Assembly: GCA_947174235.1 (NCBI GenBank)
Contig: CAMWID010000003.1
Span: 45,344-109,343, forward strand
Length of the DNA: 64,000 nucleotides
Source of the DNA: an uncultured Porphyromonadaceae bacterium
Lineage (GTDB): Bacteria; Bacteroidota; Bacteroidia; Bacteroidales; Muribaculaceae
Direction: 5' to 3'
The position numbers and the translations under genes are program-made. Each line of letters starts with the position of its first letter. The first letter of the stretch is position 1. Shown in pieces: positions 35,216 to 44,427 of this stretch. The notes beneath the pieces are model-generated. The model did no database searches. It worked only from the letters and a program-made list of their open reading frames with translations, and was not told the origin of the DNA.

Positions 35216-36037
35216 TTATCTGGTTTTGACTTTTCTGATCAGCGGAGTGGAACGCCGGTTGCGGTTCCATTGGTAGCGTATGGCATCGTTAGGACAGACT
35301 TTCAGACAATCAAAACAACGCACACACCGGGAATTATCGACATATCTTCCGACTACCTTGACACATTGCGACTTGCAGATCTCTTCGCATTTCATACAGT
35401 TGACACATTTATCCGGATCGATCTCTATATGGCAGAGCGTCATGTCGTGGAAACAACCCAGCAACGTCCCCACAGGACATACAGTATTGCAGAACCCTCT
35501 GCCCGTCATCAAGGCACAGACAGCCAATAGCAGCAAAGACGCCAGACCCGCCGTGATACCCGTCGCCATACCTATCCCGAACGTCAGCCAGGCAGCCGTT
35601 GCCGCTTCAGGATGTATCGCGCCACATATGTTGCGCATTATGTTCCATGGCTCTATCCAGAATGAGACCGCGGCAGCCCCGAGCACAAGGCATATGCAAT
35701 AGATTATAAGGATGTGATACCTCACAGGGTGTGCCTTCTTATAAGAAAACGGACGCCTGAGTGCGGGAAAAAACTTACGCAGCGGAATAACGAGATCCTG
35801 AAGAGTCCCTATCGGGCATACCGACGAACAATAGATCCTGCCAAACACGAAAGTCACACACAGCCATATGATGATTGTCCCCATGCCGGTTGATATCAGC
35901 GAGGGGACAATCTGAACCTTCTCCACCACTTTCTCCATAGGATGTATCGTCGGGCTGACCGCAAGATAAGCCACCGCGCCTATGAAAAAGAGCGTGGATA
36001 AAAAAATACGTATGGTGCGCAGATCTTTCATTGCCAA
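35216..36037 (-). CDS. NapH/NosR-like membrane polyferredoxin
   Basis: A 273-residue membrane protein with five or so hydrophobic helices, two conserved cytoplasmic CxxxCP loops ([11 protein letters not shown] and [11 protein letters not shown]) and a C-terminal double 4Fe-4S ferredoxin module ([11 protein letters not shown] and [12 protein letters not shown]). Relatives pass electrons across or along the membrane to periplasmic reductases or flavoproteins. No partner oxidoreductase is encoded nearby, so the acceptor is unknown. It lies between yidC and thyA with very short gaps. The redox function is well supported as a family trait; the pathway is not. Confidence 0.85.
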   Translation of the reverse strand: MAMKDLRTIRIFLSTLFFIGAVAYLAVSPTIHPMEKVVEKVQIVPSLISTGMGTIIIWLCVTFVFGRIYCSSVCPIGTLQDLVIPLRKFFPALRRPFSYKKAHPVRYHILIIYCICLVLGAAAVSFWIEPWNIMRNICGAIHPEAATAAWLTFGIGMATGITAGLASLLLLAVCALMTGRGFCNTVCPVGTLLGCFHDMTLCHIEIDPDKCVNCMKCEEICKSQCVKVVGRYVDNSRCVRCFDCLKVCPNDAIRYQWNRNRRSTPLIRKVKTR

Positions 36038-36060
36038 ATACGGAAGACTCCGCCGAAGTG

Positions 36061-38160
36061 TCAGCGGCGGCTGCCTCGCTGCTTCTGCTGCTCGCGGAGC
36101 ATTGCCTGCTGCTGTTTCTGCATCTCTTCGATACGTGCCATGAACCCGCTTTTCTTCTTGGGCTTTTTAGCATTCTCCGCCATAGTCTTCCTCACATCTT
36201 CCTCCTTGATAATAAACCGGAAAGCGTAAGTCTGGGCAATGGTGATCAAAAGCGACAGGAAATAATAGTAGGAAAGACCAGCCGCATAATTATTGAAGAA
36301 CACCATAAAGAATACAGGCATCAGATACATCATCCATTTCATCCCGGGCATCTGTCCCGGGGAATTCTGCATGTTGACACGCGTATAGATGATATTGGTC
36401 ACTGTCATAAGCAGACAGAACAGCGATATATGGTTGCCGAAATATTCCGTGACAAGGGGGATGTTGCCGCTCCATGAGATGATCGCGTCAGGAGCCGCAA
36501 GGTCCTTTGCCCAAAGGAAACTCTGCCCGCGCAACTCTATGGCAGACGGGAAGAACGAGAACATCGCGAACAGTATCGGCATCTGGAGGAGCATGGGAAG
36601 ACATCCCGACATAGGATTGGCTCCCGCCTTATTATAGAGCGCCATTGTCTTCTGCTGACGCAGCATGGCGTTCTCGTTGCCGGGATATTTATCATTTATC
36701 TCCTTGATATCCGGAGCGAGGATACGCATCTTCGCCTGGCTCTTGTAGCTTTTATATGTGAGAGGGAAAAGCACAAGCTTGATGAAGATGGTCATGATAA
36801 GGATTATGATGCCATAGTTGGAGATAAACGATCCGAGGAAATTGAAAATCGGTATCACGATTCCGGTGTTGATCCATCTGAACACCGACCACCCGAGCGG
36901 TATTATCTTGGTAAGTTTCAGATCTTCGTCAGCGACTGTCTTCTTGTCAAGCGAAGAAAGCAACGGATAAAGGTTTGGTCCGATGAAAAGAGAAAACGCC
37001 GCGGGGACTTCCGCACGCCAGTCATAGTCGTTAACCACTGCCTGCGCGTCAAATTTCTTCAGAAGATATGGGTCATTCTTAAGATAGACAGACTGGAAAT
37101 CAGCAGTGTTGAAAGGACGTTGACCGATAAGCACGGTAGAGAAGAACTGGTTCTTGAACCCTATCCAGCGTATTTTTGCCTGACGTTCCTCCTTATCCGA
37201 CTTACTCTCTGACAGATTCTCAACAGACCCTCCGGCAAACTTGTAATAAAGCGCTGAGTTTCTTTCCTCAAACATTTTCCCCTTTTCCTGACGGATAAGG
37301 TCCTGATGCCAGTTGATGCCGAGATTGCGGTTGTTGCTCTCCACTATATCCGCCATATTACGCTGCACGATGCGTATCCCCACTACATAATTCTCTCCTT
37401 TCGGAAGTGTGTATTCTATGCCCCAGTAAGCACCTTCTGCCACCGGAAGCGACATAAGCACCGTGGAATCATTAAGCACCGAAGGAGTAAAGTAAAGTTC
37501 TGACGAGCTGACACCCTGCGGAAGAGGAAGCTGGAAATCAAAAGAATTTGATCCATTCTCAAATATCACCACTTTCTCCTTGCGTTTCTGGCTCTCGTCA
37601 GGAGTGTATTCAGTATCGTACTTCTTGAGTTCCGCCCTCGTTATAGATCCCGACTTCGCGTTAAGTTCAAGTTTCAACACATCGTTTTCCAACCTCACGA
37701 CAGAATCCATTCCGGCAAGGAACCGGGCAAATTTCCCGTATCTGCCCATAGACACGGAGGCTCCGCGCACAAGACCTATCGCCTTACGCTGCTCCGCCAC
37801 CGACATTTTCTTAAGGTCTGCGCGGCATATGTCATTCCAGTCAAGAGTCTTTCCGTCTACCGTAACCGTTCCGCTCACCGAATCGCCCACGGCAAGCAGG
37901 TTGAGATTTCCGTCTGAAAGACGTGCGGCATGGGTGCTGTCTGCAAGCACCACCTGCTCGCCATGCTCTATGATATTCTTTACAAGCCACTCACGCTCAG
38001 TATCTGACAATGCGTCTACCGAACCTGACTGTGATGAAGCCGGTTGTACGATCTCGCTGTCATCAGGCTCCGACTCCGGAACGTTGCGCGGCGACAGCCA
38101 CATGAACCCGAAAAACACTACTGCCATAAGCAGCAATCCTATACCGGTGTTTTTATCCAT
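36061..38160 (-). CDS. yidC: Membrane protein insertase YidC
   Basis: A 699-residue Gram-negative-type YidC. It starts with a membrane anchor (GIGLLLMAVVFFGFMWL), has a large periplasmic beta domain (about residues 60-430) and the conserved five-helix core from about residue 450 (SNYGIIILIMTIFIKLVLFPLTYKSYKSQAKM, broken here only as motif reference: IKLVLFPLTYKS and AKMRILAPDI). GCLPMLLQMPILFAMF and the C-terminal basic tail rich in Lys, Gln and Arg fit the family. It inserts and folds inner-membrane proteins with or without Sec. A TAAATTTG box at 38279-38272 on the minus strand may be its -7 element; the -33 box is weak. Confidence 0.96.
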   Translation of the reverse strand: MDKNTGIGLLLMAVVFFGFMWLSPRNVPESEPDDSEIVQPASSQSGSVDALSDTEREWLVKNIIEHGEQVVLADSTHAARLSDGNLNLLAVGDSVSGTVTVDGKTLDWNDICRADLKKMSVAEQRKAIGLVRGASVSMGRYGKFARFLAGMDSVVRLENDVLKLELNAKSGSITRAELKKYDTEYTPDESQKRKEKVVIFENGSNSFDFQLPLPQGVSSSELYFTPSVLNDSTVLMSLPVAEGAYWGIEYTLPKGENYVVGIRIVQRNMADIVESNNRNLGINWHQDLIRQEKGKMFEERNSALYYKFAGGSVENLSESKSDKEERQAKIRWIGFKNQFFSTVLIGQRPFNTADFQSVYLKNDPYLLKKFDAQAVVNDYDWRAEVPAAFSLFIGPNLYPLLSSLDKKTVADEDLKLTKIIPLGWSVFRWINTGIVIPIFNFLGSFISNYGIIILIMTIFIKLVLFPLTYKSYKSQAKMRILAPDIKEINDKYPGNENAMLRQQKTMALYNKAGANPMSGCLPMLLQMPILFAMFSFFPSAIELRGQSFLWAKDLAAPDAIISWSGNIPLVTEYFGNHISLFCLLMTVTNIIYTRVNMQNSPGQMPGMKWMMYLMPVFFMVFFNNYAAGLSYYYFLSLLITIAQTYAFRFIIKEEDVRKTMAENAKKPKKKSGFMARIEEMQKQQQAMLREQQKQRGSRR

Positions 38161-38397
38161 TACTTATTATCTGTTGATGTTTTTTAGTTAAAATCAAATT
38201 GTTGAAGACGGCTAATCTTTTTATAGACAGCCTAATTGTCCGGCTTATCCCGACAATATCCAATCAAATTGCAAATTTAATAATAATATCCCACAATTTG
38301 ATATTTTTCTCAAACAAATACACACTTAACGGCATTATTCCACTTACCGCTCCACTTCCTGCTCCCCGATTTTACTATTTCTCCCGGATAAGACAGC

Positions 38398-39228
38398 TTA
38401 CCATTCAAGGGAATAGACCATCTTGCGTATCGCGGCGGCGAGTAGCCTTGGAGATTCCTCCCTTGCTTTGAGAGATTCCCAGCCAACCGGCTTGCCGAAT
38501 ATGATCCGGAATGTCTTCCCTCTCGCCTTGCATAATTCCCCCGGGAGCAATGCCTGCTCTATATTGACTTTCAGACCTAACTTCTTGCGCCATTTAGCCA
38601 CCCTGTAGAATGTGGGGGTGTTCAGCCCCTCGAATTTCACGGGGACTATATCCCGACGGTATTCGATCGCCTTGGACACAAATGATTTCTGCCATTCCAG
38701 ATCCGCGATGACGCCATCGGGATGAAGCCTGGAAACGAGTCCCGCCGGGAACTGCAGGATATGTCTGCCGGACGCCATCGCTTCATTGATAGCTTTCGCG
38801 GCGCCTCTCCCCTGGCTTCCATATTTATTGACCGGGAGAAAGACATCGCTCAGGGGCTCCACATTCATAAGCATGTCATTGACAAGAAACCTTACGTTGC
38901 CGTCTCCGTAACGGCATCCGAGTTCCGAGATAAGGGAGATGCCGTCAAGCCCTCCGAGAGGGTGATTTGACGCGAACATGAGGCGGCTGTGAGAGTCAAG
39001 GTTTTCAATGCCTTTGACCTCCACGGTTATATCAAGAAACTCAAGAATCTTACGTGCGAACGCCGACCCCCGGAGGGGATAAGCAGCCCTGAGCATGGCA
39101 TTCAGCTCGTCCTGCCTGATAAGTTTCTCCAGAGCGGTGATCATAAAACCTGGTACAATGGACGCAATCCTTGCCGGCATACGCCGCTCAAGAATGGCGT
39201 GAAGATCTATCTCAAGGGGCTTATCCAT
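38398..39228 (-). CDS. PlsC-like acyltransferase with an HX5D motif
   Basis: A 276-residue member of the glycerolphosphate acyltransferase superfamily. The catalytic motif reads [10 protein letters not shown], that is H-X5-D rather than the usual H-X4-D; this variant is common in Bacteroidetes members often labelled hemolysin-like. Further blocks are [15 protein letters not shown] and FPAGLVSRL (the substrate-binding P-x-G region). The first 40 residues are helical and amphipathic. Likely substrates are lysophospholipids or amino-acid lipids such as glycine lipids (inference). Its ATG overlaps the end of obgE by 8 nt, so the two are translated together. Confidence 0.82.
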   Translation of the reverse strand: MDKPLEIDLHAILERRMPARIASIVPGFMITALEKLIRQDELNAMLRAAYPLRGSAFARKILEFLDITVEVKGIENLDSHSRLMFASNHPLGGLDGISLISELGCRYGDGNVRFLVNDMLMNVEPLSDVFLPVNKYGSQGRGAAKAINEAMASGRHILQFPAGLVSRLHPDGVIADLEWQKSFVSKAIEYRRDIVPVKFEGLNTPTFYRVAKWRKKLGLKVNIEQALLPGELCKARGKTFRIIFGKPVGWESLKAREESPRLLAAAIRKMVYSLEW

Positions 39229-40387
39229 TCACGCTGTCTTCTTCTTCCCAGAACTCGTCTTCCCAGTCACTGTCATCAAGCGGATAATCATCTTCTTCCG
39301 TGTCATCCTGATGGAATATGAACTCATCTTCCTCCTCAACCCGGTGACGCACATCAAGATTGCGGTGGGTCATGGTAGACTTCACTTGATTCTCCTCAGA
39401 GTTGATCTCTCTCCAGAGGAGGTCCTTAAGCTCCGTGAGACCCTGTCCTGTCACCGCCGAGATAAACACTGTCGGAATCCCTTCAGGCAATTCTTTGGCT
39501 ATCTCATCCCTCAGCTCGTCATCGAGCATATCACATTTGGAAACAGCGAGCACGCGGCTCTTGTCGGCAAGCTCCGGATTAAACTCCTTCAGTTCTTTCA
39601 GAAGCACTTCATAATCTTTCCTTATGTCGTTGCTGTCTGCAGGAATCATAAACAGCAACACGGCATTCCTCTCTATATGGCGCAGGAATCTAAGCCCAAG
39701 TCCCTTCCCTTCGCTCGCTCCTTCTATTATGCCGGGAATATCCGCCATTACAAACGATTTGTCACCTCTGTAGTTTACGATTCCGAGACTCGGCTCCATG
39801 GTCGTGAACGGATAATCGGCTATTTTCGGTTTGGCGGCAGAAATCGCGGACAGCAATGTCGACTTACCGGCATTTGGGAACCCTACGAGACCCACGTCAC
39901 CAAGCAGCTTCAACTCAAGGATCACAGCCTTTTCTATGGCAGGTTGTCCCGGCTGTGCATAACGCGGGGCACGGTTGGTGGATGTGGCGAAATGCCAGTT
40001 GCCGAGTCCGCCTTTTCCGCCACGCAGAAGTTTGATCTCCTCCCCGTCTTCCGTTATCTCGCAGAGAAATTCTCCGGAATCGGCATCAAATACAGCCGTG
40101 CCGACAGGCACTTCTATGATACGGTCTTCTCCATCCTTGCCGAACGAACGTCCGGCTCCTCCGCTCTGTCCGTCAGTAGCGAATACATGCCGCTGATACC
40201 TCAACGGAAGAAGTGTCCACATATGACGGTTACCTTTTAATATGATGTGGCCTCCACGGCCGCCGTCCCCTCCGTCCGGTCCACCTTTGGGCACATACTT
40301 CGCCCTGTGGAAATGACGGCTGCCGGCGCCTCCCTTGCCTGAACGGCAGAGTATCTTTACATAGTCTATGAAATTCGATTCAGCCAT
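39221..40387 (-). CDS. obgE: GTPase Obg/CgtA
   Basis: A 388-residue ribosome-associated GTPase. The N-terminal Gly-rich Obg fold ([31 protein letters not shown]) covers residues 1-160. The G domain has [25 protein letters not shown], and SKCD in the place of NKxD. The C-terminal 55 residues are strongly acidic (many Glu and Asp). It takes part in 50S maturation and stress signalling. It is followed within 8 nt overlap by the acyltransferase and preceded 43 nt away by the CBS-nucleotidyltransferase. Confidence 0.95.
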   Translation of the reverse strand: MAESNFIDYVKILCRSGKGGAGSRHFHRAKYVPKGGPDGGDGGRGGHIILKGNRHMWTLLPLRYQRHVFATDGQSGGAGRSFGKDGEDRIIEVPVGTAVFDADSGEFLCEITEDGEEIKLLRGGKGGLGNWHFATSTNRAPRYAQPGQPAIEKAVILELKLLGDVGLVGFPNAGKSTLLSAISAAKPKIADYPFTTMEPSLGIVNYRGDKSFVMADIPGIIEGASEGKGLGLRFLRHIERNAVLLFMIPADSNDIRKDYEVLLKELKEFNPELADKSRVLAVSKCDMLDDELRDEIAKELPEGIPTVFISAVTGQGLTELKDLLWREINSEENQVKSTMTHRNLDVRHRVEEEDEFIFHQDDTEEDDYPLDDSDWEDEFWEEEDSVNG

Positions 40388-40430
40388 TGCTTGTTCCTTT
40401 TATAATTATATGGTCAGGCGGCAATCCGCC

Positions 40431-41525
40431 TCAAAACGTTTTTCTCTTCATCAGATCGTTGGCATAGCGGTAATCGTCAGGCGATCCGATATCTATCCAT
40501 GTACCCTCTATCGGGAAACATCCCACCGAACCGCCGTCGGCTATCAGCGCGGATATGAAATCCGGAGCGTCAAGATATTCCCCCCTCACGATACGGTCAA
40601 GGAGAGCCCTGCGCATTAAATAAACGCCACCGTTTGCAAAATAGTTGTAAGTAGGCTTCTCTTCAAGCCCTTTCACTTTCCCTCCATCCATTTTCATTAT
40701 GGCGAAAGGCACAGACACTGTATACGGCACCGCCCCCATGGTCAGGTCTGCCCCGGTCTTCTTATGCTGAAGATATAGTTTCTCGAAATCGATAGTGGTG
40801 AGGATATCGGAGTTCATCATCAGGACATTACTACTTTCAAGTCCCTCCACAAGAGCGAGACTCCCCATGGTGCCGAGCCGCTTCGGCTCCCGTATGCACG
40901 TGATTTCAACCCTGCCGCGACGTTTGCCGAAATGCTCCTCTATCTTGTCGGCGAGATAATTCACCGTGACAAAAATTCTGTCGACCCCACACCGTTCCAA
41001 CTCATCGACATTATAATCTATTATAGCCTTCCCACCTACAGGCAACAGTGGTTTCGGAGTGGTGAGTGTCAACGGACGCAGGCGTTCCCCTCTTCCTCCT
41101 GCCATAAGGACGGCGTCAATGGGAAGACGCGTCTTCATGGTGCGGAGATCAAGGATATCCGTGATATGCCCCTTGTCGACCACTGGAAGCAACGCTATGT
41201 GACGCTTCCGGCATTCTGCTATGGTGAGCCAGCAGTCCTCTCCGGGCAGAAGCGAAAGAAACGCCCTGTGCATCACACTCTCCACGGCATCCGACAATTC
41301 CGCACCCGAGATCAGGGCTCGCCGGATATCGCCATCCGTGACCGTACCGACCAGACAACCGTAAGGATCAATGACAAAAAGCGTCATCGACTCGCCCGAA
41401 AGCGTATTTATCTGATGAAGCGCTTCCCGCACGTTCGAGTTGCAACTTATGGCATGGCGTCTGAGTATTTCCGCCCCCGAGGGAGTGATACGCTCATATA
41501 TGTCAGGATTCAGTATTTTCGTCAT
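40431..41525 (-). CDS. CBS-domain sugar-phosphate nucleotidyltransferase
   Basis: A 364-residue protein. Residues about 20-125 are a pair of CBS motifs (LFVIDPYGCLVGTVTDGDIRR, shown here by its core GCLVGTVTDGD, and ALLPVVDKG). Residues about 135-360 are a nucleotidyltransferase fold with AVLMAGGRGERLRPLT, TPKPLLPVGGK, MMNSDILT and FPIEGTWIDIGSPDDY. Such enzymes activate a sugar 1-phosphate to an NDP-sugar for surface glycans, and the CBS pair may sense nucleotides. The exact sugar is not clear. Its ATG lies inside the end of the WYL gene (23-nt overlap), so the two are coupled. Confidence 0.85.
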   Translation of the reverse strand: MTKILNPDIYERITPSGAEILRRHAISCNSNVREALHQINTLSGESMTLFVIDPYGCLVGTVTDGDIRRALISGAELSDAVESVMHRAFLSLLPGEDCWLTIAECRKRHIALLPVVDKGHITDILDLRTMKTRLPIDAVLMAGGRGERLRPLTLTTPKPLLPVGGKAIIDYNVDELERCGVDRIFVTVNYLADKIEEHFGKRRGRVEITCIREPKRLGTMGSLALVEGLESSNVLMMNSDILTTIDFEKLYLQHKKTGADLTMGAVPYTVSVPFAIMKMDGGKVKGLEEKPTYNYFANGGVYLMRRALLDRIVRGEYLDAPDFISALIADGGSVGCFPIEGTWIDIGSPDDYRYANDLMKRKTF

Positions 41526-42411
41526 ATTGGGTCAATGTGTCTTTTAATTCCGTCACAACCATAGCTTTCAGCTCGGGGGGAGAGATCACCTTCACGGCAT
41601 TCCCGAGTCCGAGGATCTCATGCACCAGCTCATAATTGAGCTTGAGCCTGTAGGAAAACACGGAATAAGTGTCGTGGATCTCTTCTTGCTGGGAAGCATG
41701 GAGCGGCAGCGCGCGGAAGTATTTTGCCTGCGTCGGGGTGGCGCGGAGCCTGACATCCCTGACCTGGGCATGGGAGGTGGTCACCCCCACGATACATCCG
41801 AAAATATCTTCGGCATTGAAATCTTCCGGCATCTCAAACTCTTCATTCATTATTTTCATTTCCGGAATTCGGTCAAGGGCATATGTCCGGACCGAATCCC
41901 CCTTCTCCTTAAGCCCTATCATATACCACCGCTGCTTGTACCGTTTGAGGAGATATGGACGGAACACTATGCTTTTCTCAGCCCGCGACCTGTTGAACCC
42001 GGCGTATGTGAACACCAGCTTACGGCAGTTGCGTATGGCGTCAAGCGCCACCGGCAGATACTCGCGTGCGGATGGCACGTCTTCCACTTCAACCCTGTCT
42101 ATGGGCGCGTTGATATCTTTTATGGCGCTGCTCACGGCATATGAGTCAAGCATCCAGTTGGTGAACGCTTTTCCCTGGCGGGAATTATCCTGATCAAGAT
42201 AATAACGTCCTTGGCTGTCGCACGCGATGTCGATATGGAAATTCTCTTCTATGGCACGACGGTAATGATAAAACGTACGCTCGGGCAGCGGATTGCCGTC
42301 CGAAAGATGCGACCTCATCCACAGCCTGTTGATCTCCTCGCGGGTGAGACGCTCATACCTGGAAAGAGTGTCAACGATCCAGACATATCTGCTTATCAGG
42401 TCTCTCGCCAT
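41503..42411 (-). CDS. WYL-domain transcriptional regulator
   Basis: A 302-residue protein with an N-terminal winged-helix-like region (RYVWIVDTLSRYERLTREEIN and RTFYHYRRAIEENF, given by core words YERLTREEIN and YHYRRAIEENF) and a WYL domain around residues 130-220 (KRYKQRWYMIGL with the W-Y-M-I version of the motif). The C-terminal part (YSYRLKLNYELVHEILGLG; core NYELVHEILGLG) fits the WCX extension. WYL proteins sense ligands such as oligonucleotides and regulate transcription. It heads the operon with the nucleotidyltransferase, obgE and the acyltransferase. A related, shorter protein is encoded at 47536-48150. Confidence 0.85.
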   Translation of the reverse strand: MARDLISRYVWIVDTLSRYERLTREEINRLWMRSHLSDGNPLPERTFYHYRRAIEENFHIDIACDSQGRYYLDQDNSRQGKAFTNWMLDSYAVSSAIKDINAPIDRVEVEDVPSAREYLPVALDAIRNCRKLVFTYAGFNRSRAEKSIVFRPYLLKRYKQRWYMIGLKEKGDSVRTYALDRIPEMKIMNEEFEMPEDFNAEDIFGCIVGVTTSHAQVRDVRLRATPTQAKYFRALPLHASQQEEIHDTYSVFSYRLKLNYELVHEILGLGNAVKVISPPELKAMVVTELKDTLTQYDENTES

Positions 42412-42470
42412 ATCTATTCGCCATATTTATAATGAAGGCAAAGAATGTCAGATCTACATCAATACCTCCG

Positions 42471-42500
42471 CAAAGTTAACTAAAAAATATATAATCCAAA
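42471..42500 (-). promoter_or_regulatory. Bacteroidetes-type promoter of the WYL-obgE operon
   Basis: On the minus strand TTTG (42500-42497), 18 nt, TAACTTTG (42478-42471), about 60 nt before the ATG at 42411. Spacing is one base short of the usual 19. Confidence 0.65.
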
Positions 42501-42520
42501 CCACCCCTATTGTCTTACCC

Positions 42521-43789
42521 TTATAAAATCGCCTTCCCGATAAGTTCAAGATACCTCCCCGCCACTGCTTCAGGGGAGAATTTGCGAAGCACTTCATCAT
42601 ACATTTTTTCACGCCTCTTCCCTATCTGTTCCGGGTCTTCGACCACCCCCGCCGCCCAAGCCACGCCTTCGGCGAGGCGCGACGACGCGACAATCGGGTC
42701 TTCAGAATATTCTGCAAGATATCCGGTCTCCAGATGATCCACTATATCACTCTGTCCCCCGTGGTTAAAACTCACCGGGAGGCATCCGTACGCCTGCGCC
42801 TCGACAAGGGTGCCGGGGAGTGTCTCATAACTTGAGGAGGAAACCACAATGTCCGCAGCATCATATATATTCCTTACCGCTTCTTCCCCCCGGATCAAGC
42901 CGAGATGCCGATGCGGAATCCCAATGCCGTTCAAGGATGACGGATTTCTGACCCCCCCGAAAGTGACAAGCTCCATCCTCTCCGCCAACGAAGGATAACA
43001 CTCCTTTAGCACGCGGGTCATCTCCACCAGAACGGGAAGCCCTTTTATCGGATCATCAAGACGTGCCGCTCCGAAAGCCATCGTTATCCTGTCGCCGCTA
43101 CCCTTTGGCTCACGTCGGCGCCTGTCGTCAAGTATGAAGGCATTGGGGATCACCGACACATCCTGACAAGCAAGAAGTTCGCTTTCACAAGCCTTGTCGC
43201 GAAGCCAGTTGCTCACTGCGACAAATCTGATTTTTCCTGGGAGAGAATATAACCGCCGTTTCTTATCCTGGATTTTTACCGGAAGGGAACGGTCCGCCAG
43301 TTTTTTAGCCATAAGCGGACATTCTCTGCATTTTCCCTTGAAACCGTCGCACGCGCCCGCATGGTGGCATACCCCCGTCATACACCACATGTCATGCATA
43401 GTCCATATGACAGTCTTCCCGGTCTCCAGAATTTTCCTTACCCCGTCAAGCGACAGCATCCCCTGATTGACCCAGTTGAGCAATACCGCATCCGCATCTC
43501 TTATGACAGGATGGCGCCACAAGGGAAGTCCGTCTGAACCGGTATCTATCCGGAAAAGAGTATCCCTGTCAAATCCGTTGGACATGAATATCTTCAGACG
43601 TTCGGATATAAAACTTTTCTTAACCGCAAGATTGGAAGCAGCCATTTCCACATACGGGGATCCGGACAACTTCTCCACAACCACCATACGGGCGTCGGTC
43701 CCTACCGACCTTAACGCTTCCATCAGCCTGCGGCTCACAACTGCCGCCCCTCCCGTGGAATCACTTTTGTTGACTATAGCGATTTTCAT
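42521..43789 (-). CDS. Glycosyltransferase family 4
   Basis: A 422-residue GT-B glycosyltransferase. The N-terminus has the donor-independent start IVNKSDSTGGAAVVSRRLMEAL. Near residue 150 is a Cys-rich loop MWCMTGVCHHAGAC...CREC, typical of a GT4 subgroup in Bacteroidetes capsule loci. The C-terminal domain has FGAARLDDPIKGLPVLV and the donor-site E-x7-E block SSYETLPGTLVEAQAYG. It adds a sugar to a lipid-linked glycan on the cytoplasmic side (inference on the acceptor). It starts 20 nt after folA in the same direction, so the two probably share a transcript. Confidence 0.88.
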   Translation of the reverse strand: MKIAIVNKSDSTGGAAVVSRRLMEALRSVGTDARMVVVEKLSGSPYVEMAASNLAVKKSFISERLKIFMSNGFDRDTLFRIDTGSDGLPLWRHPVIRDADAVLLNWVNQGMLSLDGVRKILETGKTVIWTMHDMWCMTGVCHHAGACDGFKGKCRECPLMAKKLADRSLPVKIQDKKRRLYSLPGKIRFVAVSNWLRDKACESELLACQDVSVIPNAFILDDRRRREPKGSGDRITMAFGAARLDDPIKGLPVLVEMTRVLKECYPSLAERMELVTFGGVRNPSSLNGIGIPHRHLGLIRGEEAVRNIYDAADIVVSSSSYETLPGTLVEAQAYGCLPVSFNHGGQSDIVDHLETGYLAEYSEDPIVASSRLAEGVAWAAGVVEDPEQIGKRREKMYDEVLRKFSPEAVAGRYLELIGKAIL

Positions 43790-43809
43790 TGCCGGTTATT
43801 ATTTCTTGA

Positions 43810-44313
43810 TCACAAAGAGCGCTGTCCCGTTCTCACATATGTCACATATCTGTATTTCACCCCCTCCGGAGTCTCTTCAATCTCCGAAGCTTCCGCCTCC
43901 TTCCATCCGGGCATATCTCCGGGGAGAACCATTCTGGCATCGGCATCCTGACATGCGGCGTCTATTTCTGTGAGATAAATTCTGGACACATATGGAAAAA
44001 ACGATTTATATATCTCGGCTCCACCTATCACAAAAGGTTCTTCACCTTCGGTCAGAGCAAGAGCCTCGCCGGGCGAACCGACAGCCTCGCATCCTTCCGC
44101 ACAGAATCCCGGATTGCGGGTCACGACGATATTACGCCGTCCCGGCAACGGCTTTTTAGGCAGGGAATCCCACGTTTTTCTCCCCATTATCACAGGATGT
44201 CCCGTCGTAAGAGATTTGAAACGTCTGAGATCTGCGGATATCCGCCATATCAGATCCCCTTTCATTCCGATAGCGCCGTCTTTTCCCGCAGCCACAATCA
44301 TGTTCACTTCCAT
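43810..44313 (-). CDS. folA: Dihydrofolate reductase
   Basis: A 167-residue DHFR that regenerates tetrahydrofolate for thymidylate and one-carbon metabolism. It shows MIVAAGKDGAIGMKGDLIW (core IGMKGDLIW with the catalytic acidic residue), HPVIMGRKTWDSLP, PLPGRRNIVVTR and FVIGGAEIY. The length is normal. The ATG at 44313 is chosen; a longer frame exists, but the added residues are not family-like. It is separate from thyA, which is 9 kb away. It is followed by the GT4 gene. Confidence 0.95.
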   Translation of the reverse strand: MEVNMIVAAGKDGAIGMKGDLIWRISADLRRFKSLTTGHPVIMGRKTWDSLPKKPLPGRRNIVVTRNPGFCAEGCEAVGSPGEALALTEGEEPFVIGGAEIYKSFFPYVSRIYLTEIDAACQDADARMVLPGDMPGWKEAEASEIEETPEGVKYRYVTYVRTGQRSL

Positions 44314-44373
44314 ATTATTATAAGACGCCGCATTACTCACTCGGCTATCCACCTACAAAAATAGCCATTTTAA

Positions 44374-44403
44374 TTGATATTTGAAAAATTTTCGTTAATT
44401 TTG
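44374..44403 (+). promoter_or_regulatory. Bacteroidetes-type promoter of the Na/Pi symporter gene
   Basis: TTG (44374-44376), 19 nt, TAATTTTG (44396-44403). This rules out the in-frame start upstream and supports the ATG at 44428. Confidence 0.73.
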
Positions 44404-44427
44404 CCACCAGCAAAAACACCATCTCCG

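Noticed and set aside
39311..40240. A 309-codon open frame on the plus strand opposite obgE.
   Set aside because: Antisense to intact obgE; no promoter box or signature.
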